NCBI GenBank assembly: GCA_014860665.1 | Contig: JACZJI010000082.1 | Span: forward strand, 1-33,323 | DNA length: 33,323 nt | DNA from: Bacteroidales bacterium | Lineage (GTDB): Bacteria; Bacteroidota; Bacteroidia; Bacteroidales; F082 | Direction: 5' to 3' | Shown here: piece after piece, positions 26,551 through 33,323 of the stretch | How positions within the stretch are numbered: position 1 is the stretch's first letter | Layout: the number at the start of each line of letters is the position of its first letter | The notes under the pieces: generated by a model | What the model was told of the DNA's origin: nothing | The model's input: only the letters and a program-made list of their open reading frames with translations | The model's database searches: none | Program-made: the position numbers and the translations under genes

Positions 26551-27198
26551 ATGGCTATTAAAATTCTTATTGCTGATGACCACCAATTATTTAGAGAAGG
26601 GCTAATTACTCTTTTGACGGATAGTAATGACATCAAAGTTGTTGATCAGGCCAAAGATGGAAAGGAAGCACTGGAGAAAGCAAGAGAACAACAACCGGAC
26701 ATTTTGATTATGGATATTGGCATGCCGATCATAAGTGGAATTGAAGCAACTGGGATTCTGAAAAAAGAGTTTCCCAACATAAAAGTTATTGCACTGACCA
26801 TGCATTCTGAAAAACATTTCATTAAGGGGATGTTGGAAGCGGGTGCCGATGGTTATCTTTTTAAAGACTGTCCTTATGATGAACTGATTCATGCTATTGA
26901 TTCAGTATTTCAGGGAAAAAAATATCTGAGCGATGAAATTACCGGAGTGATTATTCAGGATTATGTGGGAAAACATGAGGATATCCTGCAAAAAGATCCC
27001 CTGTTGTCTGAAAGGGAATTGGAAATTCTGAAACTGTTTGCTGAAGGTAAATCGAGCCGCGAGATAGCAGATACCCTATTTGTAAGTGTGAAAACCGTGG
27101 GAACACATAAACAACATATCCTGAACAAGCTGAACCTTAACTCTACAGCCGATATGGTGAAATATGCCATAAAAAAAGGGCTGATTTCCTTGTGGTGA
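26551..27198 (+). CDS. NarL/FixJ-type response regulator
   Basis: A 215-residue two-component regulator. The receiver domain (about 1-120) starts IKILIADDHQLFREGL, with Asp9-Asp10 and phospho-acceptor Asp55 in ILIMDIGMP. The LuxR-type helix-turn-helix (about 150-210) reads LSERELEILKLFAEGKSSRE and VSVKTVGTHKQHILNKLNL. It should bind DNA when phosphorylated by the kinase 3 bases upstream. It is paralogous to the regulator at 31135, with near-identical starts and the same domain layout. Its targets are unknown; nearby candidates are the GH2 gene, the second cassette and the secreted proteins, which is inference. A terminator lies about 65 bases after the stop. Confidence 0.94.
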   Translation: MAIKILIADDHQLFREGLITLLTDSNDIKVVDQAKDGKEALEKAREQQPDILIMDIGMPIISGIEATGILKKEFPNIKVIALTMHSEKHFIKGMLEAGADGYLFKDCPYDELIHAIDSVFQGKKYLSDEITGVIIQDYVGKHEDILQKDPLLSERELEILKLFAEGKSSREIADTLFVSVKTVGTHKQHILNKLNLNSTADMVKYAIKKGLISLW

Positions 27199-27264
27199 TT
27201 TCTTGATGTTTCAAGCTTGTTTATGGTTTGGCTTAAAATTTAAACAGTATAATCGTTTTCGATG

Positions 27265-27302
27265 ACCTATATTCACAAATCCGACCTGAATATAGGTTTT
27301 TT
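27265..27302 (+). terminator. Rho-independent terminator of the first kinase/regulator pair
   Basis: An 11-base perfect stem ACCTATATTCA / TGAATATAGGT (27265-27275 with 27287-27297), an 11-base loop and six T, about 65 bases past the regulator stop codon. Confidence 0.8.
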
Positions 27303-27505
27303 GTCCATAAGTTGCATAAACAATAAGTTTTATTGGTTATGCGATTTTCTTATTCCTGAATATTAATGATGCAGGTGTTGTCCCTTACAGGGATTGATCT
27401 CCAACTAAAGCAAATCTGTCATTAGTTTGATACTAATTTTTATATCTAAAAATTACCCTGTAACTGTTTAAAAAGGATGTTTGGATTCAGAAAATCAGAT
27501 TTTTA

Positions 27506-27536
27506 TTTGACATGTAATTTTTTTTGTATATATTTG
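27506..27536 (+). promoter_or_regulatory. Consensus Bacteroidota promoter with no adjacent gene
   Basis: TTTG at 27506-27509, 19 bases of spacer and TATATTTG at 27529-27536 are a perfect fit to TTTG-N19-21-TAnnTTTG. A transcript would start near 27543, about 450 bases before the middle kinase gene. It may be the kinase promoter with a long leader, or drive a small RNA or short peptide. Confidence 0.6.
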
Positions 27537-27577
27537 GGTCTTAAAAAACTGACAATGCTATTTGAGCTTTTTAAGAG

Positions 27578-27597
27578 AGACACTAAAAGACACTAAA
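27578..27597 (+). repeat. Tandem 10-base repeat, two copies
   Basis: AGACACTAAA at 27578-27587 is repeated exactly at 27588-27597, about 35 bases downstream of the predicted start of transcription. It could be a regulator-binding direct repeat with one-turn spacing or a chance duplication. Confidence 0.6.
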
Positions 27598-27606
27598 TCA
27601 ATTATT

Positions 27607-27777
27607 TTATTTACAACTGAATTTGCTCTGGTAAAAGGCTTGAATGTTTTGAAGTAAGGCAGTTTTATGGTCTGATAATTGAGGTAGCCATAAATAGGTG
27701 CCAACAGGAAGCGCCCTTTCATACGTATCAATGTTTCCACCTGTGAGGTAGGTAAATGAGCTTAGACTAATTGGCAT
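27607..27777 (-). CDS. Doubtful small protein of 56 residues
   Basis: An open frame from ATG at 27777 to a stop at 27609-27607. The product begins MPISLSSFTYLTGGNIDTYE and ends AFYQSKFSCK. I recognise no family. An alternative frame of 60 codons on the same strand overlaps it (27558-27740), so at most one is real, and both could be the remnant of a decayed gene. No promoter or ribosome-binding site supports it. I list it only because the gap is otherwise empty. Confidence 0.15.
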   Translation of the reverse strand: MPISLSSFTYLTGGNIDTYERALPVGTYLWLPQLSDHKTALLQNIQAFYQSKFSCK

Positions 27778-27991
27778 CTTCAAAGTTTTGAAGCTAAAGA
27801 GCTATGATTTGATTGTCCTAAATGAATTTATTATGAAGACTTTTTTAGTTAATTTTCTCAAAATCTACCCAAATCTTTTCTCGCAATCCAAAAATGATCT
27901 CAAATAGAAAAATTTTACATGACATTTGCTAAGAGATTGATTATGAACGCATAAATTAATCAAAATAAAAAATTAACATAACCCTTAGAAA

Positions 27992-29593
27992 ATGACAACA
28001 ATTCTACTTATTAACGATGTGCAAATCAATTTGATGGCATATAAAGAACTGCTTAACAATGCTTTTCCGGATGTTAGGATTATTACGGCATCGTCAGGTA
28101 AGGCAGGTATCAAAAAAGCGCTTACTGAGAGCCCGGAAGTAATAATAATCGATCTTTCCCTAAATAATATTGAAGGCATTGAAACCTGTAAACGATTGAA
28201 AGCTTATGATTCACTATCATCTATTCCGGTAATAATGATTACCTCGTCAGACTTGGATACTACAATCCGGTTAAAAGCATTGGAAGCGGGTGCACTTTTA
28301 TTTTTAACAAAACCCATTGATACAGTTGAATTGATGGCTCAGATTTCTTCCGTAATTAAATTTAAAAGTGATACAAAGAGACTTATGGTGAAGGACAAGA
28401 AAATTATGGATCTCGAGAAATTACGGATCGGTGAACTTGAAGTGGAATTAAAAAAAGCTCATAAGGCATTGGATCAAAGTCCTGTATCTGTTCTGATCAC
28501 CGATATTAAAGGTAATATTGTTTATTGTAATCCGAAAGTTTCTGAACTAACCGGATACGCTGTCAAGGAATTATATGGGCAAAATCCTCGCATTTTCCAG
28601 TCCGGCGAAACGCCAAAAGAGGTTTATCAGAAAATGTGGGATACGATATTATCTGGCAAAGAGTGGTGTGGAGAATTTCATAACAAAAAACGAAATGGGG
28701 AACTGTATTGGGAAAGAGCTTCAATTTCTCCAATTTTCGCCCCGGATAAGAGTATCATTAATTTTCTTGGTGTGAAGGAAGATATTACGGAACTGAGAAA
28801 AATGAAGGATGATATGCAAATATCAAAAGAGCAGGCGGTAGAAAGTGACCGTTTGAAAACGGTTTTCCTCAATAATCTCAACCATGAAATCCGTACGCCT
28901 TTAAATGCAATATTGGGCTTTGCAGATCTGCTTAAAAATTCAGATTCCAAAGATTTGGAGCAAAAAGAATTTATTGAAATTATTGAAAATAGTGGTCATG
29001 TTTTGCTTAAAACTGTTAATGAACTGATCGAGATAGCCAATATTGAGACAGGTCAGACCAAAATCATTATGTCAGCAATAAATTTAAATGAGGAAATAGA
29101 ATCTGTATATAGATTTTTTAAACCTGAAATTGAAGAAAAAGGGATAAAGTTTTCATGCAATATTCCTTTGTCTAATGAGCAGGCAATGATTATTTCAGAT
29201 GCCGGGAAGCTGAACTTTATACTTAATAATTTAGTTAATAATGCCATAAAATACAGCCGTTATGGCAAAATTGAATTTGGGTATGAGAAAAAGGGATCAG
29301 ACTTGGAATTTTTTGTTAAAGATGACGGAGTGGGGATCAGGGAAGAACAAAAGAAAATCATTTTTGAAAGATTCAGGCAGGGAGATGAGACCATTACCAA
29401 GGAATTTCAGGGAATAGGATTGGGATTGACCATTTCCAAAGCTTTTGTGGAAATGCTTGGAGGAAAAATTTGGTTGGAAAGTGAGGAAAACAAAGGCTCA
29501 ATATTTTACTTTACAATTCCATATAATCCTGGATGGGAAAAAGAACTCACTGTCAAAAATGGAAATGTCATTGTAAAAAGCAAAGATTGGTAA
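27992..29593 (+). CDS. Soluble receiver-PAS-histidine kinase (HisKA type)
   Basis: A 533-residue cytosolic hybrid kinase. The receiver (about 1-120) starts TTILLINDVQINLMAYKELL. The usual paired acids are Asn8-Asp9 here, with phospho-acceptor Asp54 in VIIIDLSLNN and Lys107 in LTKPID. A coiled coil links it to a PAS domain (about 155-275: SPVSVLITDIKGNIVYCNPK, then LGVKEDITELRKM). The HisKA box reads NNLNHEIRTPLNAILGFADLL, with His298. The HATPase domain has LNNLVNNAIKYS, DDGVGI, FERFRQGD and GIGLGLTISKAFV. Unlike its two neighbours it uses the classical HisKA rather than HisKA_3 module. No regulator is directly paired with it; the next kinase follows after 13 bases. A partner may be one of the flanking receivers, which is inference. 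Confidence 0.92.
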   Translation: MTTILLINDVQINLMAYKELLNNAFPDVRIITASSGKAGIKKALTESPEVIIIDLSLNNIEGIETCKRLKAYDSLSSIPVIMITSSDLDTTIRLKALEAGALLFLTKPIDTVELMAQISSVIKFKSDTKRLMVKDKKIMDLEKLRIGELEVELKKAHKALDQSPVSVLITDIKGNIVYCNPKVSELTGYAVKELYGQNPRIFQSGETPKEVYQKMWDTILSGKEWCGEFHNKKRNGELYWERASISPIFAPDKSIINFLGVKEDITELRKMKDDMQISKEQAVESDRLKTVFLNNLNHEIRTPLNAILGFADLLKNSDSKDLEQKEFIEIIENSGHVLLKTVNELIEIANIETGQTKIIMSAINLNEEIESVYRFFKPEIEEKGIKFSCNIPLSNEQAMIISDAGKLNFILNNLVNNAIKYSRYGKIEFGYEKKGSDLEFFVKDDGVGIREEQKKIIFERFRQGDETITKEFQGIGLGLTISKAFVEMLGGKIWLESEENKGSIFYFTIPYNPGWEKELTVKNGNVIVKSKDW

Positions 29594-29606
29594 ACAATCC
29601 AATAGG

Positions 29607-31130
29607 ATGAATAAAATTTTAGCAATTGACGATCTCAGTGTCAATCTGGATTTAATTAGGTTTGTCTTAACAAGAAATATACCGGACTGTAATGTTTTTA
29701 CGGCAATTTCAGGTAAAGAAGGAATCAGATTGGCAAAAGAGGTACAGCCCAATGCGATTTTGCTGGATATTGTTATGCCGGAAATGGATGGATTTCAGGT
29801 ATGCGAAACCCTTAAAAATGATGAGTCGACAAAACATATCCCTATTTTATTGATTTCAGCTTATATGCAAACTACCGAGGACAGAATTAAAGGGTTGGAT
29901 ATAGGAGCTGAAGCCTTGCTGGCAAAGCCTTTTGAAAATGCAGAACTTATTTCTCAGTTAAAAGTCCTGCTGCGAATAAACAGAGCAGAAGAGCAACTAC
30001 GTAAAAAAAACGAGAGCCTGGAATTATTCATCAAAAACCAGGCAGAAGAGATTAATAATAATGAGACAAGGTTTCTGCAGATATCTGATTATGCACATGA
30101 ATTCTTTTGGGAAGTAGATTCAAAAGGGAAATTCACCTATGTTAGTGCTGTTGTTGAAAATATATTGGGACTGAAAAGCGAAGAAATAATTGGCAAAAAA
30201 TACATCTTCGATTTTTACAGAGCAGTGAGTGAAAAAGACGAATCAAAAAAGATATTGTTCGATATCTTTAAGGATAAATCCTATTATAACAATATTGAGA
30301 TTTCCTGTCTGGATAGTACGAATCGAAAAATCTGGCTTACAATAAGTGGTTTCCCAATTTATGATAAAACATCCGATTTTATTGGTTACAGAGGGGTAAC
30401 TCACGATATAACCGGGCGCAGAAAAGCAGAGGAAGAATTGAAAAAAAGTCTGCTGAAAATCAAAGAAGATCATAAAAAACTCAAAAGACTGAATGCAGAG
30501 CTTGATGTGGCGGAAGAAAAGGAGCGAAGGAGGATTGCAGAGTATTTACATGATGGTATAGGTCAACTTCTTTCCATCGCTCGAATCAGTTTGTCTTCTT
30601 TGCAAAAGAAAAGTCTTTCGGAAGATGTCATAAAAATTGTCCTGAAATCAATGGAATTATTAAATGAAGCAATAGTTAGATCGAGAAACCTGACTTATGA
30701 TCTGAGTCCTCCCATTTTGTATGAGCTTGGATTGATCCCTGCCATACGATGGAAATTAAACCAGATAGAAAGTAACAATAAAATAGAAACAACGATTCAA
30801 AGTGATGTCAGTAAATTAGAAATAAGCAATGACACACGAATTTTATTATACCGTATCGTTAGCGAACTTCTGACTAATGTTACCAAACATGCAGAAGCCA
30901 GTTCTGTCAAAGTGAATATATACAACGAAAATCAGGATTACTGCATTTCTGTACATGACAATGGTAAAGGATTTAATGATGCTGACGGATCTACTTTAAA
31001 AAATGGCGGAGGATTCGGATTGTCCAGCATCAGGGAAAGGCTTGATTCCCTTCAGGGGCAACTTGACATCGAATCAAAGATTAATAAAGGAGCAAAAGTA
31101 ACCGTAAGAATTCCTATTTTAAATAACTAA
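29607..31130 (+). CDS. Soluble receiver-PAS-histidine kinase (HisKA_3 type)
   Basis: A 507-residue cytosolic kinase paralogous to the one at 25444. Its receiver (about 1-122) has Asp8-Asp9, phospho-acceptor Asp54 in AILLDIVMPEMDG and Lys107 in AKPFE. A PAS domain is inserted at about 150-275 (FFWEVDSKGKFTYVS to YRGVTHDITGRRKAEEEL). The HisKA_3 box AEEKERRRIAEYLHDGIG holds His315. SRNLTYDLSPPILYELGLIP is nearly identical to the first kinase. The HATPase part has SELLTNVTKHA, DNGKGFND and FGLSSIRERL. It lies 13 bases behind the middle kinase and 4 bases ahead of its regulator, so the three genes probably form one operon. The PAS domain could bind a small ligand or cofactor, but no haem or flavin motif is recognisable by eye. 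Confidence 0.93.
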   Translation: MNKILAIDDLSVNLDLIRFVLTRNIPDCNVFTAISGKEGIRLAKEVQPNAILLDIVMPEMDGFQVCETLKNDESTKHIPILLISAYMQTTEDRIKGLDIGAEALLAKPFENAELISQLKVLLRINRAEEQLRKKNESLELFIKNQAEEINNNETRFLQISDYAHEFFWEVDSKGKFTYVSAVVENILGLKSEEIIGKKYIFDFYRAVSEKDESKKILFDIFKDKSYYNNIEISCLDSTNRKIWLTISGFPIYDKTSDFIGYRGVTHDITGRRKAEEELKKSLLKIKEDHKKLKRLNAELDVAEEKERRRIAEYLHDGIGQLLSIARISLSSLQKKSLSEDVIKIVLKSMELLNEAIVRSRNLTYDLSPPILYELGLIPAIRWKLNQIESNNKIETTIQSDVSKLEISNDTRILLYRIVSELLTNVTKHAEASSVKVNIYNENQDYCISVHDNGKGFNDADGSTLKNGGGFGLSSIRERLDSLQGQLDIESKINKGAKVTVRIPILNN

Positions 31131-31134
31131 GAAA

Positions 31135-31779
31135 ATGGCTATAAAAATTCTACTGGCAGATGATCATCAATTGGTAAGGGAAGGCTTGGCTACCTTGCTG
31201 GGTGATGACCCTAATATTGAGATAGTAGGCCAGGCAAAAGATGGTAAAGAGGCAATTGAAAATGCAAAAAAACTGAAGCCGGATATTTTAATAATGGATA
31301 TCGGAATGCCTGTATTTAATGGAATTGAGGCAACCGAAATTTTAAAAAAGGAAATTCCGGAAATGAAAGTCATTGGGCTTACATTGCATGCCGAAAGAAA
31401 CTTTGTTAAAGGTATGCTGGAAGCCGGCGCTTACGGTTATTTATTTAAGACTTGTGCTTATGAAGAGTTGATACTGGCGATCAATACTGTAAATTCTGGG
31501 AACAAATACTTTAGTAATGAAATTACGGAAATTTTGGTAAATGAGTATATTGGAAAGAAAAAGGAAGTGGAAGAGATTGACACGCCCCTTTCAGACAGAG
31601 AACAAGAGGTGCTAAAATTATTGGCTGAAGGTAAATCAAACAACGAAATTGCGAAATTACTGTTTGTGAGTGCAAAAACAATTGGTACACACAAACAGCA
31701 TATTTATGAAAAATTAGGACTTGAATCTGCAGTTGATCTGGTGAAGTATGCTATAAAAAAAGGAATTATTTCGTTATAA
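31135..31779 (+). CDS. NarL/FixJ-type response regulator, paralogue of the one at 26551
   Basis: A 214-residue regulator with a receiver domain (IKILLADDHQLVREGLATLL, Asp9-Asp10, phospho-acceptor Asp55 in ILIMDIGMP). The LuxR-type DNA-binding domain reads LSDREQEVLKLLAEGKSNNE and VSAKTIGTHKQHIYEKLGLE. It is the likely partner of the kinase 4 bases upstream. The recognition helix region SAKTIGTHKQHIY is close to SVKTVGTHKQHIL of the paralogue, so the two may bind similar sites and cross-regulate, which is inference. Two secreted-protein genes follow after a gap of about 220 bases on the same strand, with no strong terminator between; they are plausible targets. Confidence 0.94.
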   Translation: MAIKILLADDHQLVREGLATLLGDDPNIEIVGQAKDGKEAIENAKKLKPDILIMDIGMPVFNGIEATEILKKEIPEMKVIGLTLHAERNFVKGMLEAGAYGYLFKTCAYEELILAINTVNSGNKYFSNEITEILVNEYIGKKKEVEEIDTPLSDREQEVLKLLAEGKSNNEIAKLLFVSAKTIGTHKQHIYEKLGLESAVDLVKYAIKKGIISL

Positions 31780-31997
31780 TGAATTTATTTTTAAGATTGT
31801 TTTATAACTTAAAAATCAATTAGATTGATAAAATAAAAGATTTATATACCGAACCGGGCTATATGATTTTAATAAAATAACTTCATTGATTAATATCAAA
31901 TATCAGAAATCTGAAACGCAATATCAGAATTTGCCTATGTTATAATTATCATTGAGTACGTAATTTTACCAACGATTTTGGGAAATAATGAATTGTA

Positions 31998-32564
31998 ATG
32001 AAGAGAATTATATTTTTTATTTCATTTGTTTTAATACTTCAACTTTTTCCCAAAGCTGGATTGGGACAGGAGACCAATACCACGCATGTTCGTTTCGAAT
32101 TGAGTATTCCCCCGATAGCGCTGATTAATCTGGCTTATGAAAAAGATGAAATTGTAAGTCATAGTTTTGCTTTGTCCACAAATGAGGTTGAACAGGTCAT
32201 TACAAAAACAGATGTTGAGAAAACATGGCTTAATTATTCATCCATTGTAAACCCTGGAAGTACCAATTACATAACAGCTAATATAAGCGCCGGTTTTTTA
32301 CCGCCTGATGTTTCACTAAGTGTTTTTGTCAGTCCTGACGCCGGTGCCGGTGCCGGTGCGCTGGGAACCCCTGTTGGTGAAATTAAGCTTACAGATTATC
32401 CACAGAATCTAATTGTCAATATTGGAAGCTGTTATACCGGTGCCGGAGTAAATAAGGGCCGTTTGATAAATTATGTCTGGGATAATCCGGAAAGTTATAA
32501 TTACTTCTTGCTTTACCAGCATGGGAAACCGATATCGGTAACCTATACGATTACTTCTCATTAA
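31998..32564 (+). CDS. Secreted beta-rich protein of unknown function, first of a pair
   Basis: A 188-residue exported protein with a signal peptide (IIFFISFVLILQLF, end GLGQ). The mature part looks all-beta. It shares with the next gene a pattern ALGTPVGEIKLTDYPQNLIV, then NIGSCYTGAGVNKGRLINY and a closing strand SVTYTIT. It also has a Gly-Ala run DAGAGAGALG coded by a hexanucleotide repeat. The layout, with a C-terminal alternating strand, recalls pilin-like or surface-coat beta-sandwich proteins, but I know no named family for it. It has no lipobox and no T9SS sorting tail. It is 10 bases ahead of its paralogue, so the two are one transcription unit. Confidence 0.82.
   Translation: MKRIIFFISFVLILQLFPKAGLGQETNTTHVRFELSIPPIALINLAYEKDEIVSHSFALSTNEVEQVITKTDVEKTWLNYSSIVNPGSTNYITANISAGFLPPDVSLSVFVSPDAGAGAGALGTPVGEIKLTDYPQNLIVNIGSCYTGAGVNKGRLINYVWDNPESYNYFLLYQHGKPISVTYTITSH
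32340..32357 (+). repeat. Hexanucleotide repeat, three copies
   Basis: GCCGGT occurs three times in a row inside the secreted-protein gene and codes for the Ala-Gly run. Copy-number change would stay in frame. Confidence 0.8.
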
Positions 32565-32574
32565 CAAACACGAA

Positions 32575-33144
32575 ATGAAGAAAGCCGGATTGAAATTTAT
32601 TATGCTTGGAATCGTTTTGTTCATTTCGAATGGTGTATGGGGACAAACGTTAGCTGGAGATCAGATACCCTCTACCGATACCAAGCAGGGGAACGTGTTA
32701 TTAATTGATTCAAATCACCCTTCTTTTTCTCTGTCTTTTGTCACCCCTATAGCAGGTGAAGCGGTCGCGCCGGTCTCAAATTCTGATTTATGGATAATAT
32801 TATCTGTAGGGATACAGAATTTCGGGCACTTTCATAATATTGGTTATCTTTCTGCTGCAATAACAAGTGGTGCAGTGCCACCGGGAACTGTTTTGACATT
32901 GGTTTCTGCTCCATGTGTAACCATTGATGGTGCCGGAACCTTTGGAACCCCTACTGCTCCCATCACGCTTTCAACAACCGACCAGCAAATAGTCACTAGT
33001 ATTGGAAATTGTTATACGGGAACGTCAACTGGGGATGGCTACCAGATGACCTTTACGCTGCAGCCGGACGCGGGTAATTATAGCCAGATTGTGGCAGGTA
33101 CGTATAATATTACGGTAACGATTACCCTGGCTGTTAACCAATAG
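32575..33144 (+). CDS. Secreted beta-rich protein of unknown function, second of a pair
   Basis: A 189-residue exported protein related to the product 10 bases upstream. The signal peptide is KFIMLGIVLFISNGVWGQ. Shared segments are AVPPGTVLTLVSAP (compare FLPPDVSLSVFVSP), GAGTFGTPTAPITLSTTDQQ, SIGNCYTGTSTGDGYQMTFTL and the closing strand TYNITVTITLAVN. Cys residues lie in APCVTIDG and NCYTG; the first gene has only the second, so a disulfide is possible only here. Function unknown. Both proteins may assemble together at the surface, which is inference from pairing and similarity. Confidence 0.82.
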   Translation: MKKAGLKFIMLGIVLFISNGVWGQTLAGDQIPSTDTKQGNVLLIDSNHPSFSLSFVTPIAGEAVAPVSNSDLWIILSVGIQNFGHFHNIGYLSAAITSGAVPPGTVLTLVSAPCVTIDGAGTFGTPTAPITLSTTDQQIVTSIGNCYTGTSTGDGYQMTFTLQPDAGNYSQIVAGTYNITVTITLAVNQ

Positions 33145-33323
33145 TTTAAATAATAATTTAGTAAGAATTGAAAGGTGGAATAATGGCTTAAAATGGAGAA
33201 ATGAACAAAAAATGGCCTGAAAAATCAGAATTTTAGAAACATATTTCAGAATTTAAGAAGCTTATTTAAGTAAATACCTATTGTTTTATATTGTTAATAC
33301 TTACAAGTTTGCAAATTAATTTT

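Larger units (their letters stand above)
27199..27991. other. Gene-poor gap within the kinase cluster
   Basis: About 790 bases between the first regulator and the middle kinase. It holds a strong terminator (27265-27302), a promoter-like site (27506-27536), a tandem 10-base repeat AGACACTAAA (27578-27587 and 27588-27597) and a 56-codon minus-strand frame of doubtful value (27607-27777). Tiny plus-strand frames of 13 and 24 codons start at 27555 and 27833. The sequence is AT-rich and otherwise shows nothing I can name. Confidence 0.6.

Noticed and set aside
31788..31815. Inverted repeat TTTTTAAG/CTTAAAAA after the second regulator
   Set aside because: It is eight A/T-rich pairs with a 12-base loop and no clear T tail; it is not convincing as a terminator.

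Overview
The window looks like chromosomal DNA of a Bacteroidota bacterium, probably an anaerobic or facultative member of the Bacteroidales/Marinilabiliales side. The evidence is a type IX secretion (T9SS) translocon gene sprA next to ruvA, an Rnf complex gene, a DUF3857 protein, several promoter boxes of the Bacteroidota form TAnnTTTG, mostly weak Shine-Dalgarno sequences and moderate to low G+C. The genus assignment is inference only; there is no rRNA or other marker here to fix it.

Left part (1-5742): the start of rnfB runs off the left edge, preceded on the same strand by a dihydroorotate-dehydrogenase-like flavoprotein. An RseC-family membrane protein is divergent. Then come a secreted DUF3857/transglutaminase-like protein, a cation-diffusion-facilitator metal exporter and, on the opposite strand, a small exported Rieske iron-sulfur protein with a clear terminator. 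A gene-free stretch of about 940 bases follows (5743-6684). It contains a nested palindromic element with three tandem 11-base units.

Middle (6685-22543): ruvA and the giant sprA form a tight pair, followed by an MscS channel. On the minus strand lie a TolC-type outer-membrane protein, an HlyD/MacA-type adaptor and tsaB as a likely operon, and then comB. gltX, folB, a small cysteine-rich CWC protein and tRNA-Cys run on the plus strand. comB and gltX are divergent, and gltX has a textbook Bacteroidota promoter.

Right part (22544-33323): a secreted GH2 beta-galactosidase-like enzyme with a malectin-like C-terminus is divergent from a signalling cluster. That cluster holds two paralogous kinase/response-regulator pairs (25444-27198 and 29607-31779) with a third, different kinase between them. 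All three kinases carry an N-terminal receiver domain and none has a membrane segment, which suggests an internal phosphorelay rather than direct sensing at the surface. A promoter-like site at 27506-27536 with no gene directly behind it sits in a roughly 790-base gap inside this cluster. The window ends with two adjacent, mutually related small secreted proteins of unknown function. The most distinctive material is the kinase/regulator cluster with its unexplained leader, the paired secreted proteins beside it, and the palindromic element at 5933-6080. I found no CRISPR array, complete insertion sequence, phage gene or recognisable defence system.
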